Source of the DNA: Thermogemmatispora onikobensis
GTDB lineage: Bacteria > Chloroflexota > Ktedonobacteria > Ktedonobacterales > Ktedonobacteraceae
DNA length: 64,000 nucleotides
NCBI RefSeq assembly: GCF_001748285.1
Contig: NZ_BDGT01000008.1
Span: forward strand, 62,001 to 126,000
Reading direction: 5' to 3'
Shown piece after piece: positions 34,222 through 42,938 of the stretch. A model generated the notes under the pieces. That model worked only from the letters and a program-made list of their open reading frames with translations. It was not told the DNA's origin and searched no databases. Position 1 is the stretch's first letter. Every line of letters starts with the position of its first letter. The position numbers were made by a program, and so were the translations under genes.

Positions 34222-35394
34222 CTAGGCAGAATCGCGCGTCTCAGCAATGCGCTTGCGGGCGTTCTCGGGCAGGTCGAACCACCCGGCTTTGTCAGGATAG
34301 TAGTATTCGACGTCGGGATCAGGCGGCCAGCGCCAGATACGGCGCAGATCCTCCATTGCCAGCCGCTGCAAGTGCTCGCGTTTGAACTCTTCTACCAGCT
34401 CGTCGATAAACTGCGCCAGGGCCTCGCCCTGCAGTTGCTCTCTGCCGTCCTGACCACGCGCACTGAAACTGTAGCGCCGTGCATAGTCGATCAACTCCAG
34501 ACGCAGCGGCTCCAGAGCAATCGAGCCAAGGCCCAGCGGCTTGGCGTAGCCGATCTTGTGACACATGCCCTTTTCAAGGACGATGGCCAGCAGCAGCGCG
34601 CCCAGCTCGTCGCGCTCCAGATTGGTAAAGTCGAGGCGAGCGTAAAAGACGGTGTCGTAGCCCAGCGGGTGAATGTAGCGGTTGGCCGGTTCTGCGCGTC
34701 TGAAGTAGACATAGCCGCTCGCCTGCAAAGGTTCCCTGTCAGGATCATGGTGGAAGTAGAACTTGCGCCCGGCGATGTAGCGCTCTTGCTCATCGAGGTA
34801 GAAGGCACGATGATGCGGCTTTGGCTCAACCAGGGGCTGGGTATACATTGGCTTGTAGAGAGCCACCGTTTCCGGGTCGGCCTGAGCATCGCCGATATTC
34901 ACTTTGCCCATGAAGATGCTTTCCCGCTTGTGCTCTTTGAGCGAGCCAAAGATCCGGCAGGCGATGCAGAGATGGGTATCGTCCTGGCAGTGCAAGAATT
35001 CAGGCCTGACTTTATCCTTATACACCGCCTTATAGCGACCCCGCTCGCCTGTTTTCTCCTGCTCATAGTTGCCATCGAAGAGCGTCAGGCAGCCGTTGCC
35101 CAGGGTTTCGACCAGGCTGCGCAGCAGGCCCTTGAGCGAGGTGCCGGGAATGATGTAGTGGCCAGTTCCATCCTGGATGAAAGGTACTGGCTTCTTGGGA
35201 TCTTTGATCGCTTTGCCAGCCGCAGCCAGCGAGTAGGCCGCGATAAAAATGGGAGTACGTGCCGTCAGGCGCAGCTCCAGCCTGCCGCTGTAGAGCCGTG
35301 GCAGGCCAGCGCCAAAGAGGCGGTGATGCCAGACGGGCTTACGCCGCTCCGGGGGACGGCTCCAGTCAATGCGCGCGAAATCATACGGGTTCAT
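34222..35394 (-). CDS. Type III CRISPR RAMP protein (TIGR03986-like)
   Basis: 390 residues. A Cas7-type RAMP subunit: glycine-rich loop motif IPGTSLKGLLRS at residues 82-93 and Cys-containing CHCxxCRIFGS-type segment (LCIACRIFGS) that often binds zinc. A second half with GYAKPLGLGSI forms the other glycine loop. Length and the PGTSLKG position resemble the TIGR03986 RAMP family of type III loci. It would belong to the backbone that holds crRNA and target RNA. Its start overlaps the stop of the upstream gene by 4 nt (ATGA). Confidence 0.78.
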   Translation of the reverse strand: MNPYDFARIDWSRPPERRKPVWHHRLFGAGLPRLYSGRLELRLTARTPIFIAAYSLAAAGKAIKDPKKPVPFIQDGTGHYIIPGTSLKGLLRSLVETLGNGCLTLFDGNYEQEKTGERGRYKAVYKDKVRPEFLHCQDDTHLCIACRIFGSLKEHKRESIFMGKVNIGDAQADPETVALYKPMYTQPLVEPKPHHRAFYLDEQERYIAGRKFYFHHDPDREPLQASGYVYFRRAEPANRYIHPLGYDTVFYARLDFTNLERDELGALLLAIVLEKGMCHKIGYAKPLGLGSIALEPLRLELIDYARRYSFSARGQDGREQLQGEALAQFIDELVEEFKREHLQRLAMEDLRRIWRWPPDPDVEYYYPDKAGWFDLPENARKRIAETRDSA

Positions 35395-36053
35395 GAGCGA
35401 CCTCCCCTGGTCTCTGTGGGCAATGGCTCTGCTTCTAGACCGGCAAAGCGAAAGTAGGCCGTCGCCCCATCTGCAGGGTCGTAGTAGGAGTAGACTTTCA
35501 GCGTTACCCGTTTTGCCGTCGGGAGCAGCTCGGCAGGATAGAACAAGGGCCGCGGAATGCGCGTGGTGAGAAAGAGGCGCGGCTCCTCTTCAGGTGCTAC
35601 CCCTACCTCTTGCGGCCGCACGCGACGGGGACGCTCCCCGAAAAGATAGTATTGCGTCGAGCGACGCTTGAGACCTTCCACCGGGCGCGAGCTTGCCTGC
35701 AGATGTTCGGCCAGCAAGTGCGCCTGTCCCAGGTAGACCACGCGCAGCTCCCCCTCGCTGCCATCCCAGCGCAATTCTCCCTCTTCGCAGAAGACCCGTC
35801 CCCAGGTATAGGCAGCCCACGGAAGCGGGTCCCTCTCCACTTGCAGCACCTCGCTCAGCCGGGCGAAGCGCACCAGCAGACGCCGCATTTGTCGATTATC
35901 ATCCACAACCCTGCCGGGTAGATGCTCGCCGAGAAAGAAGGCGTTTGCAGGAAAGGGCTTGACAAGCTGTTCGAGAGCAGCGTGCGCCACGGATGCGCTG
36001 GAGACAACCTCACCAGACTGCGCGTCACATGCAGGAGATGCTGTTTTGCTCAT
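35391..36053 (-). CDS. Type III CRISPR-associated protein, Csx19-like
   Basis: 220 residues. I recognise it only weakly: the layout WAAYTWGRVFCEEGELRW in the centre and STQYYLFGERPRRVRPQ later resembles the Csx19/TIGR03984 family, which accompanies Csx10 in III-D loci. No nuclease motif or glycine-rich RAMP loop is seen. ATGA overlaps join it to both neighbours. Function within the complex is unknown; if not Csx19 it is a novel locus-specific protein. Confidence 0.55.
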   Translation of the reverse strand: MSKTASPACDAQSGEVVSSASVAHAALEQLVKPFPANAFFLGEHLPGRVVDDNRQMRRLLVRFARLSEVLQVERDPLPWAAYTWGRVFCEEGELRWDGSEGELRVVYLGQAHLLAEHLQASSRPVEGLKRRSTQYYLFGERPRRVRPQEVGVAPEEEPRLFLTTRIPRPLFYPAELLPTAKRVTLKVYSYYDPADGATAYFRFAGLEAEPLPTETRGGRS

Positions 36054-37108
36054 ACGCGTCCTCCTGCTGCCAGGGCAGCCAGCACTGCTGACTCATCTGG
36101 CCATTCCTGGATGCGGCGAATAAAGTGCCCAATGGCCTCCTCGCGGAGTTGCGCCAGGGCCTCATTGGTGAAGACACGCAGGTGGCGAATGCCGCGCAGG
36201 CGTCGCTCAATGCCAGCAGGCAGCTTGACCAGATCGTCATACCAGGTCCCGTAGCGACCTAAGCCCGTCTCCCTGACAGCAGGCCTCTCATTCAGCCAGC
36301 GCCCCAGTCCCCACAGCTCGCTGACCGGCTCGCGCGCGTCGCTGCCGCGGATGGTGGCCGTGACAAAGCCGCCGGGCCAGCCCTCTTGCTCCTCCTCGCT
36401 GATCGCTCCTTTGATCCAACCCAGGCCACGTGAGCGACCTGAGCCAAGGCGAATCAGCCCATCCTCCAGGTCTTGCAGAACCACGAAGAGCATACCAAGC
36501 TGCCAGATCTCGAAGTTCCGCAGGTGAATCGCGCATTCAAAGGTGACCCCTGCGCTGATGACCTCCAGCTCAAATTTGGCCCTGTGGGCGGCGCCGCCGG
36601 TCAGGCGATCGATACCCACACCGTCGCGCAGCTCGCGGACAGGGGCCGAAACGAGATAGGCATCGCCGATGGCCAGGCGCCCGATAAACCAGGTTGAACC
36701 GAAGAGGCGACAAACCGGGCAGGAACATGCATAGACCTCATCAGTATGGGCTTCGAGATAGTGGCGACGCTGATCATTGTCCTTGGCCTCGCTAGTGAAG
36801 CGCCCGCCACAGGAGTCGCGATAGGTGCGGCGGCGCTCCTCAAGATCGGCCTCCTGATCCTCGCTGCCGGCGAAGGGATAGCAAACCACACGCGGTCTCA
36901 GGCTGGCGACAATCTTCTCGACGTGGCTGCGGAAGACCCCTTTGAGCGAACTGCCGGGCAGAAACGGCTCCTGACGCCCGTTGCGAAAGGTCAGCACTGG
37001 CGTCATGTCCGGCCCACTGACCGTAGGCAGGCCAGATTTGACGAGCAGTGGACCGGTGGTGGTGATGCGCAGGCGCAAGCGAGCCTCATTGAGGAGTTGT
37101 TTAAGCAT
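36050..37108 (-). CDS. Type III CRISPR RAMP protein (Csm3/Csx7-like)
   Basis: 352 residues from the ATG at 37108, which has AGGAGG 11 nt upstream; a TTG three codons earlier is too close to it. RAMP features: PGSSLKGVFRS in the first quarter, CSCPVCRLFGS with four-cysteine zinc-like spacing, DGVGIDRLTGGA, and the C-terminal glycine loop LGSGRSRGLGW. The segment SGPDMTPVLT holds an Asp at the place of the target-cleaving Asp of Csm3. It resembles the SSO1426 (Csx7) family. Predicted Cas7-like backbone subunit that may cut bound target RNA. Confidence 0.8.
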   Translation of the reverse strand: MLKQLLNEARLRLRITTTGPLLVKSGLPTVSGPDMTPVLTFRNGRQEPFLPGSSLKGVFRSHVEKIVASLRPRVVCYPFAGSEDQEADLEERRRTYRDSCGGRFTSEAKDNDQRRHYLEAHTDEVYACSCPVCRLFGSTWFIGRLAIGDAYLVSAPVRELRDGVGIDRLTGGAAHRAKFELEVISAGVTFECAIHLRNFEIWQLGMLFVVLQDLEDGLIRLGSGRSRGLGWIKGAISEEEQEGWPGGFVTATIRGSDAREPVSELWGLGRWLNERPAVRETGLGRYGTWYDDLVKLPAGIERRLRGIRHLRVFTNEALAQLREEAIGHFIRRIQEWPDESAVLAALAAGGRV

Positions 37109-37123
37109 TGGTAACAATTCCTC

Positions 37124-38086
37124 CTATCTCTCTGGCTGGTTGGCGCTAAACAGCCGCTCAATCTGCTTCGCCAGGAAGTCCTCACCGTCTTCGACGCGGT
37201 TAAATTTCTCTTCGGGACTGCGCCCAAGCAGATAACGCTGCAAACGCCGGGCGCGCTCCTCGGGGCTTAGCCTCCCGTTCTTACCGTCGGAGTCCTCTTC
37301 GCCTTCCAGCTCCAGGATGTAGACGCGCAGGTCGCGCAGGCGGCAGGCCCCCAGGCCGCGCGAACGCTTGCCGCCGATCGATCCGAAGCCGTTGACGAAC
37401 TCGCTGAGTCCCAGGCTGAGCAGCCAGAGGTCCTCTCTGGTGGCGTTCTCTAGAGTGATCTCCAGGTCAAAGGCAGTGCTGGCCGGCACGACCTCGTAGT
37501 CGTACTTGAGGCGTTCCTTGGCACGCTCGCTGTCGCGCTCGATGGCCACACCGTCGCGCAGCTGAATGATACCGTTCCATTCCTCCTCGGGAATGTAGAG
37601 GTCGCTGACGTTAACCCGCGAGGCCGAGAACGGCGAGCCGAAGAGCTGACAGGTGTGACAAAGCTGCTCTAGAATAGGGAGCAGATCCAGCTCGCCCCGC
37701 TGACGCCTCTCCTCAGCTATGGTGCGCTGGCGCGCAGTCGGACAGATGTTATCAAGACTTCCTTCCTCATGCTGGATTTGTTCTAGCTCCTCCTGCTCCC
37801 GCTCGATGAGGCCGCAGGTGCGCAGGCGCGGCCGCGGCAGCTCAGCCAGGGCAGCCACCAGTTTTTCAACCGTGCTGCGCAAGGCCCCTTTAAAGCTCGA
37901 ACCCGGAATGAAAGGAATGTTCTCGGGCGTCAGGACAATCGGGCTTTTGCTGCTGCTCAGGGTGAGCTTGCCGCCGCCGATGTGCAGCGCCGTCTCCATG
38001 ACAAGCCGCCCTTTGAAGAGATAGCGGTTGCGCAGGCGCAGCCGGCGCATGAGATCCTTTCGATAGAGATCGTGATCGACTGCCAT
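37124..38086 (-). CDS. Type III CRISPR RAMP protein (Csx7/SSO1426-like)
   Basis: 320 residues. Seen: PGSSFKGALRSTVEKL (61-76), CHTCQLFGSPFSASRV, DGVAIERDSERAKERLKYDYEVVP and the glycine loop IGGKRSRGLGACRL; this series is typical of the SSO1426/Csx7 family. In the loop before PGSSFKG, where Csm3 has its catalytic Asp, the sequence is SSKSPIVLT with no acidic residue, so this copy probably does not cut RNA. It overlaps the start of the upstream small-protein gene's stop by one base and leaves 15 nt before the next RAMP gene. Confidence 0.8.
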   Translation of the reverse strand: MAVDHDLYRKDLMRRLRLRNRYLFKGRLVMETALHIGGGKLTLSSSKSPIVLTPENIPFIPGSSFKGALRSTVEKLVAALAELPRPRLRTCGLIEREQEELEQIQHEEGSLDNICPTARQRTIAEERRQRGELDLLPILEQLCHTCQLFGSPFSASRVNVSDLYIPEEEWNGIIQLRDGVAIERDSERAKERLKYDYEVVPASTAFDLEITLENATREDLWLLSLGLSEFVNGFGSIGGKRSRGLGACRLRDLRVYILELEGEEDSDGKNGRLSPEERARRLQRYLLGRSPEEKFNRVEDGEDFLAKQIERLFSANQPER

Positions 38087-38562
38087 TATCGCTCTCTCCT
38101 AGAGAAACCTTCTTTCTTCTCTTCCTTCTGCTGCTCTTGCTCCCCCAGCAAGCGGCTGTTTTCTGCCACCAAATGCTGAATGAATTCGGCCATCAACTGC
38201 GCCATCAGCTCCTCAGTCTGAGCGCGCCTGGCCTGTACCCCTCCCTGGTCATCGAGCAGGTGGAACTCAGCTTTCAGGCGATTCTTCTGCATAGATTCCA
38301 TGTATTTCTTCAGATTCTGGTAAAAAATTTCTATATTTCTTTTACTGGCGGACCAGTTACGCTCGGTCTGATGGGTGACGAAGTCACGCAGCGCCTGGTA
38401 GTTGAGGGCCAGCGAGATGGCGTGCAGGCCATTGATCTGGCTATTGGGCAGAGGCTCGCAGTCTTCTTCGTCCAGCAACTGGCGTATGAGGCTCACAGCT
38501 TCTGGATAGAGCACCTCGTCGCTCAGTAGGGCAATCCTGTTAAGCTGTTCCTCTGAGAGCAC
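38086..38562 (-). CDS. Small helical protein of the CRISPR operon (possible Cas11)
   Basis: 158 residues, predicted almost wholly helical, with charged C-terminal tail. No motif is strong enough for a family name. Position between RAMP genes and size suggest a small subunit (Cas11/Csm2/Cmr5 type), which lines the complex along the target RNA. Residues QALRDFVTHQTERNWSASKR carry the kind of basic and aromatic residues expected there. It lies only 6 nt after the next upstream small gene. Confidence 0.55.
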   Translation of the reverse strand: MLSEEQLNRIALLSDEVLYPEAVSLIRQLLDEEDCEPLPNSQINGLHAISLALNYQALRDFVTHQTERNWSASKRNIEIFYQNLKKYMESMQKNRLKAEFHLLDDQGGVQARRAQTEELMAQLMAEFIQHLVAENSRLLGEQEQQKEEKKEGFSRRER

Positions 38563-38568
38563 GGGCTA

Positions 38569-39084
38569 CTACCTCCTTCGCTCCGTAAAGGCCTCTAGCT
38601 CCTTGTGGCCCTTCATCATCGAGCAAAACTCATAGTAGGCTACCATCGAGTGGATAAACTGGCGCATCAAGGAGAGATGGACACGTCGACGGAGTTGCCG
38701 GTCCTCCTCAGTTTTCTCGCCGATGCCCAGCTCCTGGCAGACTCTGTCAGCACGCGCGGCCAGATCCTGCTCCAGGACGCGCAGCAAACGCTCGCCGAAA
38801 CCTGTTTGAGGATCAAGCTGATCATCACTGCATGGCAGGCGCCACTCTTTCATAGTTAAGCGCCCAATCTGCTTCTTGACATAGTCCAGGACATCGCTGC
38901 GCTTGAGCGTTCCATTGACGATGGCCTCCAGCCCGGTCATCTGCGAGCGGTGATCCTTTTTCAGAACGACCGCCGCATGGTATCCAAGGCGCTCGGCCAG
39001 CTCATAGAAGTCCGGTCTATCCGCTTCCTTACTCACGGCAATCACAATCTGAATCTCAGGGATCGGCTTGGGCTTTGTGCTCAT
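38569..39084 (-). CDS. Second small helical protein of the CRISPR operon
   Basis: 171 residues. Apart from a beta-like start (IQIVIAVSKE), it looks helical throughout, with SDVLDYVKKQIGRL in the centre and a long helical C-terminus ending at ERRR. I do not recognise a family. It follows the Csx10-like gene by 2 nt and precedes the other small gene by 6 nt. It may be a second Cas11-like subunit or a locus-specific factor; two different small proteins side by side are unusual for a type III operon. Confidence 0.5.
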   Translation of the reverse strand: MSTKPKPIPEIQIVIAVSKEADRPDFYELAERLGYHAAVVLKKDHRSQMTGLEAIVNGTLKRSDVLDYVKKQIGRLTMKEWRLPCSDDQLDPQTGFGERLLRVLEQDLAARADRVCQELGIGEKTEEDRQLRRRVHLSLMRQFIHSMVAYYEFCSMMKGHKELEAFTERRR

Positions 39085-39086
39085 GA

Positions 39087-40370
39087 CTACAACACCTCAA
39101 AATGGAAAGGATCAGACACGCACACCCGACCGAAACCCTCGTTGCGACGGCGACCGATGCCCTCCTCTTCCAGGCGGAAGAGGGCTTCAATCAGCCGATC
39201 AAGGCCGGCGCCGCTGCGCTCCCAGTAAGCGAAGAGGAAGACGGAGCCACGCTCAATGGCATACTCAGCGGCGCGTGGCAGCCCCCAGAGATCGTTCCAA
39301 CCCGTTACTCGACGCAGCGCTGCCGCCGTGTGAAGACAGCGCAGATCATCGCTGGTGAAAGGCGGGCCGAGCAGCTCCGCCAGAGCGGTCTCATCGATGC
39401 GCCCGCGATAGCGCAGGAACTGATCGCAGAGGATGGTCGGCGAATAGAGCGTAAGGGCAAAGTAGAAAGGCTTCTGGTCGTTGCATAGCTCATGACTGGC
39501 CAGGTAGTCCTTCAGCTTGCGATCGAAGGTCAGCAGGCGCTCACGGAAACGAGCCAAAGAGGTCGCTGCATCTTGCAGAGGAGTCAGCGTCAGCTCAACT
39601 GCGCCGAGGCCGCGTGTGCGCCCCGTTCCAATGCGCACCAGACCCGAGTGGCCCACCTCCTCGATAAAGCGCTGGAGCAAAGGGGCCTCTTCGTCGGAGG
39701 CTTTCACCAGTCCCCAGAAGCAGGTTCCCTCGTCCAGAACCTCACGATTGTAAAGGATCTCTTCCTGTACAGTTCCTCGCAAGCGGTCGATGCCAGTATG
39801 AGTCTGTAGGTGCCGCCGCCCGCGATAATCGGCCAGATGAAAGGCCCCGTTGTGTCGCGCATAACAACCGGTAATGCTCTGCATCGAGGCACTGCAGTCC
39901 TTACTAGGACAGGAGTGCAGCTTTTTAAGCGCCTTGATCGCTTGCGATTCATTGCCGGGCTGCAGAGCAAAGACAGCCCAGGCAAACAGTGTATCGCTCA
40001 CGCCGTGCCCGTTCTCGTCCGCTTCCTGACCGCTATCGCTTTTAAAGCCTGGGTGCCGTTTGCAGCTTTGGGCCGTGCGCGGCAGCGGATAGACAGGGCT
40101 GAGTGCTATCTCTTGCTGGGACTTATTTTTCTTCTCTCCATCCGAGACCAGAGGAGCGAGCAACAGGTCGGGAAATTGTACGCGCCCGCTGAGAAAGAGG
40201 CGACTGAATTCGTCACGCTGGGTCGGATAGAGCAGACGGTGCAGACCAGCCAGGCTACCAGCCAGGCTCGTGCCAGGCAGGTAGTCCAGGCAACCAAAGC
40301 CAGAGGGGGCATGATCAGCGCGAATGGCCAGCGGCGCGCGGGCTTGCAGCAGCAGGGTGAAAGCGTTCAT
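39087..40370 (-). CDS. csx10: Csx10-like RAMP (Cas5 group) protein
   Basis: 427 residues. LPGTSLAGSLAGL near residue 33 is the first RAMP loop. The middle segment THTGIDRLRGTVQEEILYNREVLDEGTCFWG is the most diagnostic feature of Csx10, followed by the glycine loop RIGTGRTRGLGAVEL. Csx10 takes the Cas5 place at the 5' end of crRNA in III-D complexes. It overlaps the preceding RAMP gene by 4 nt. Its presence is the main reason for the III-D-like label. Confidence 0.8.
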   Translation of the reverse strand: MNAFTLLLQARAPLAIRADHAPSGFGCLDYLPGTSLAGSLAGLHRLLYPTQRDEFSRLFLSGRVQFPDLLLAPLVSDGEKKNKSQQEIALSPVYPLPRTAQSCKRHPGFKSDSGQEADENGHGVSDTLFAWAVFALQPGNESQAIKALKKLHSCPSKDCSASMQSITGCYARHNGAFHLADYRGRRHLQTHTGIDRLRGTVQEEILYNREVLDEGTCFWGLVKASDEEAPLLQRFIEEVGHSGLVRIGTGRTRGLGAVELTLTPLQDAATSLARFRERLLTFDRKLKDYLASHELCNDQKPFYFALTLYSPTILCDQFLRYRGRIDETALAELLGPPFTSDDLRCLHTAAALRRVTGWNDLWGLPRAAEYAIERGSVFLFAYWERSGAGLDRLIEALFRLEEEGIGRRRNEGFGRVCVSDPFHFEVL

Positions 40371-41155
40371 TCTTCATCCTCCTGCGCCGTCGAATAGTAC
40401 ATCAGCTCGTCGAGACGCGCCAGCCAGCCGCGCCATTCTTCGGGAGGATACTCCTCACCGTTGATTTCCAGACGCAGCACGTCGCAGTGACAACGCCCCT
40501 TTCCCGTTGACTTGTTGGCTCCGAGCTGCTCGACCAGATGCAGGCCCGCGAGCAAGAGCAGCAGCGAGTAAGTCGGGCTACGCGGCTCCTCATCAAGAGG
40601 CAGGCAGGTCAGCCAGCCGCGAATGGTGCCGGAGAAAGTTAGATGGCGCCGACCAAACTCGCTGGTGTAGAGGGCACCAGGGACCGCCGTGCGCGTAAGG
40701 CGCCGCAGGCGGACCTGCGTATAGGGGGTTACCAGGGCTTCGGGAGACTCTTGCAGTCCTTCCGCCGTGGATGCTGTCCCTGCAGTCGGAGCCGTCTCCG
40801 CGGTCGTCAAGAGGCGAGCGTTGTCAAAGAAGAGCGTTCCGGGCAGCATCTGCGAGCCGAAGATACGTGTGATCATGCTGACGCGTGACCCGAGGCCGCG
40901 CAGGGCCAGCTCATCATCGTGCGGAGTAGCCATGAGCTGGTACATTTCAGCCAGCTCTTCGTAGGTGCGGGCCAGTTGCTCGCAGCGTTCGCGGACGGCC
41001 CCCTTAAAGGTAGCCCCGGGTACGTAGAGCCAGCCCTGCTGATCACGCGCTACTGTACGATCGACCAATCCCCGGCGGAAGCCAGTCCCAAAATGGAAGG
41101 GAGTAAGGAAGGTTAAGCTGTAATCGATCGACAGGCGGTCAGTCCTCGCTTTCAC
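40367..41155 (-). CDS. Type III CRISPR RAMP protein (Csm3/Cmr4-like)
   Basis: 262 residues from the GTG at 41155, which has GAGGAGGG 7 nt upstream; a TTG eight codons earlier precedes that site. RAMP features: FHFGTGFRRGLVDRTVARD, then VPGATFKGAVRERCEQL, a FGSQ segment and the C-terminal loop GANKSTGKGRC. The Asp in GLVDRTVARD is at the position of the RNA-cutting Asp of Csm3. Starts 17 nt inside the end of cas10. Predicted Cas7-type backbone subunit. Confidence 0.78.
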   Translation of the reverse strand: MKARTDRLSIDYSLTFLTPFHFGTGFRRGLVDRTVARDQQGWLYVPGATFKGAVRERCEQLARTYEELAEMYQLMATPHDDELALRGLGSRVSMITRIFGSQMLPGTLFFDNARLLTTAETAPTAGTASTAEGLQESPEALVTPYTQVRLRRLTRTAVPGALYTSEFGRRHLTFSGTIRGWLTCLPLDEEPRSPTYSLLLLLAGLHLVEQLGANKSTGKGRCHCDVLRLEINGEEYPPEEWRGWLARLDELMYYSTAQEDEE

Positions 41156-42938
41156 GCTCGCCCTCCTCTGCTGCCACAAAATCGTAGAGTTCGACCAGGT
41201 CGAGCAGCGGCGTCAGGTAGATCTCTCGCCCCGACTGACCCTGGTCTTGAAGCCGCGACCAGGGGAAAATGACACGCGGGAAACCCTGGAAGAGACTAGC
41301 GTTTTCTATCGACTGGTCCCCGCGCAGGAGATAGCGCTGACTGAAGTCATAGAGCCGTTTCAGCAGAAACTCGCGCTCTCTGTCGCGGCAGCCCTGTAGG
41401 GCCGCCAGGGCCTCGGGAACGGTGCTGGTCCGGTTCATTTTGAGCACGGCCTCGCGTAGCTGATGCAACTTGGAGCGCGGAAAACCCAGGCGCTTCGCTT
41501 CGCGAATGGCTTGTAGCAGATCCTCCAGCGCGGGGAGCCGATAGGGGCGTAGCGTGGCACGGAATTCAGTGTCGGCCTCACGCTTGCAGTAGACGGTCTT
41601 GTAGAGATAGTCAAATTCATGGGTACCGGCGCCAGCTACGACCAGGAAATTGATGCGCGTGTCGTCGCCATCTCCGGCGTCACGCCACTGGTCCACCCGG
41701 GCCTGCTTCTTAGCGAACCTGAGCGCATTCTCCGCCAGATCGTGCATCAGGCCGAAAGGATACTTCAATGGGGCAAAAACTACCCCCACTGAGAGTGTGC
41801 CCTGCTGCTTACCTGCCTTTTCACGGAAGACACGGGCCACCTCCAGCGCCACGTTAAGGGCACGATCACCGCTGGTCAGCAGCATCAGGTCGTCGCCGCC
41901 AAGCAAGAGCACATCGAAGGGAAAGAAATAGTCGCCCTTTGGCTGAGCTTCTTGTCTTGCCTGACCATTCTCCTCCCCGTTGTCCTCCTCATCCAACAGG
42001 CCCTTCACGGGGACCGGCTTGAGGTGTTCAGCGACTGCGCTCGCCAGGGCCTCGTAGATGGCATCGTCGATATCGCTGGCGAATTCTTCGATTTGTTTGA
42101 GGGTCGAGAGCTTTTCAATCCTGCTGCCCATACCGTTGCCATCGGCGTAGATCAGGCCGAGATAGTCTCTGACACTACCACTACCTCGACCACTGCTGGC
42201 AACGGCGCGCAAGGTATCGATATCACGTGGGCGCTCCGGTTTGCACGGCTGGCCAGCTTCCTGGAAGTAATCAAGCGGCAGCAACTCGATCAGCTTCTTC
42301 CAAAGCACCGCTTGCTTTGCGCCATGAGCAGAGTCCAGCGCCTTGCCACTCAATTTGGCATCCACCAAGCCGTCAATACTTTTCTTGATCTGAGCATCCT
42401 CTCTTCTCTTCTGAAGGCAGACAGGGCAGTAACGCTGCTCTTCCCCCCGAGGCTCTCTCCAGGGGCTTTGCCCGGCAGCATATGCAAGGCCGCAGGAGTC
42501 GCAGAGCTGGAGCAGCGGATGAGACGGCAAGGCCACGATGGCCGGTGGGCAATCCTTGGCGCGGCGCAGCTTGTAGCGCAGCAGGTCAAGCTGCTGGAGC
42601 AGGTTAGCCTGCCAGAGATCAGGCTCAGCCAACTCCGCTGGCAGCCGCTGCACAGCGCCCGTGACAGTAGCCCCACCCTGGGTTTCTTCGCGGTATCTGG
42701 CCTGGACTCGTCTCACGAATTCTTCTGATTTGTCCTCAGCCAGCAAGAAGAGGCCCGAGCCGCCATTGGCATAGACCACCCGCGCGTTGGGATCGAGATC
42801 CCTGGCGATGGCTCCCATGATCTCACGGTTGAGTCGGTCGAGGATAGAGCTGGCACCCCGGATCTCTCTCAGACGATCGGTGCTGAAGACGTAGTTTTTG
42901 ATACGATCGGTGTCGAGCGCTACCAGAGCATAGGCCAC
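41139..42938 (-). CDS. cas10: Cas10, GGDD cyclase type, without HD domain
   Basis: Large subunit of the type III effector, 599 residues. The protein begins directly with a Palm domain (YALVALDTDRIKNYVFSTDRLREIRGASSIL), a zinc-binding insert has CDSC (146-149) and CPVC (171-174), and the second Palm carries YADGNGMG (265-272) and the cyclase motif LLLGGDD (344-350). The usual N-terminal HD nuclease is missing, so it should not cut DNA but can make cyclic oligoadenylate on target RNA binding. First gene of the ten-gene operon. Its product would feed the SAVED sensor encoded last. Confidence 0.9.
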   Translation of the reverse strand: MAYALVALDTDRIKNYVFSTDRLREIRGASSILDRLNREIMGAIARDLDPNARVVYANGGSGLFLLAEDKSEEFVRRVQARYREETQGGATVTGAVQRLPAELAEPDLWQANLLQQLDLLRYKLRRAKDCPPAIVALPSHPLLQLCDSCGLAYAAGQSPWREPRGEEQRYCPVCLQKRREDAQIKKSIDGLVDAKLSGKALDSAHGAKQAVLWKKLIELLPLDYFQEAGQPCKPERPRDIDTLRAVASSGRGSGSVRDYLGLIYADGNGMGSRIEKLSTLKQIEEFASDIDDAIYEALASAVAEHLKPVPVKGLLDEEDNGEENGQARQEAQPKGDYFFPFDVLLLGGDDLMLLTSGDRALNVALEVARVFREKAGKQQGTLSVGVVFAPLKYPFGLMHDLAENALRFAKKQARVDQWRDAGDGDDTRINFLVVAGAGTHEFDYLYKTVYCKREADTEFRATLRPYRLPALEDLLQAIREAKRLGFPRSKLHQLREAVLKMNRTSTVPEALAALQGCRDREREFLLKRLYDFSQRYLLRGDQSIENASLFQGFPRVIFPWSRLQDQGQSGREIYLTPLLDLVELYDFVAAEEGERESED

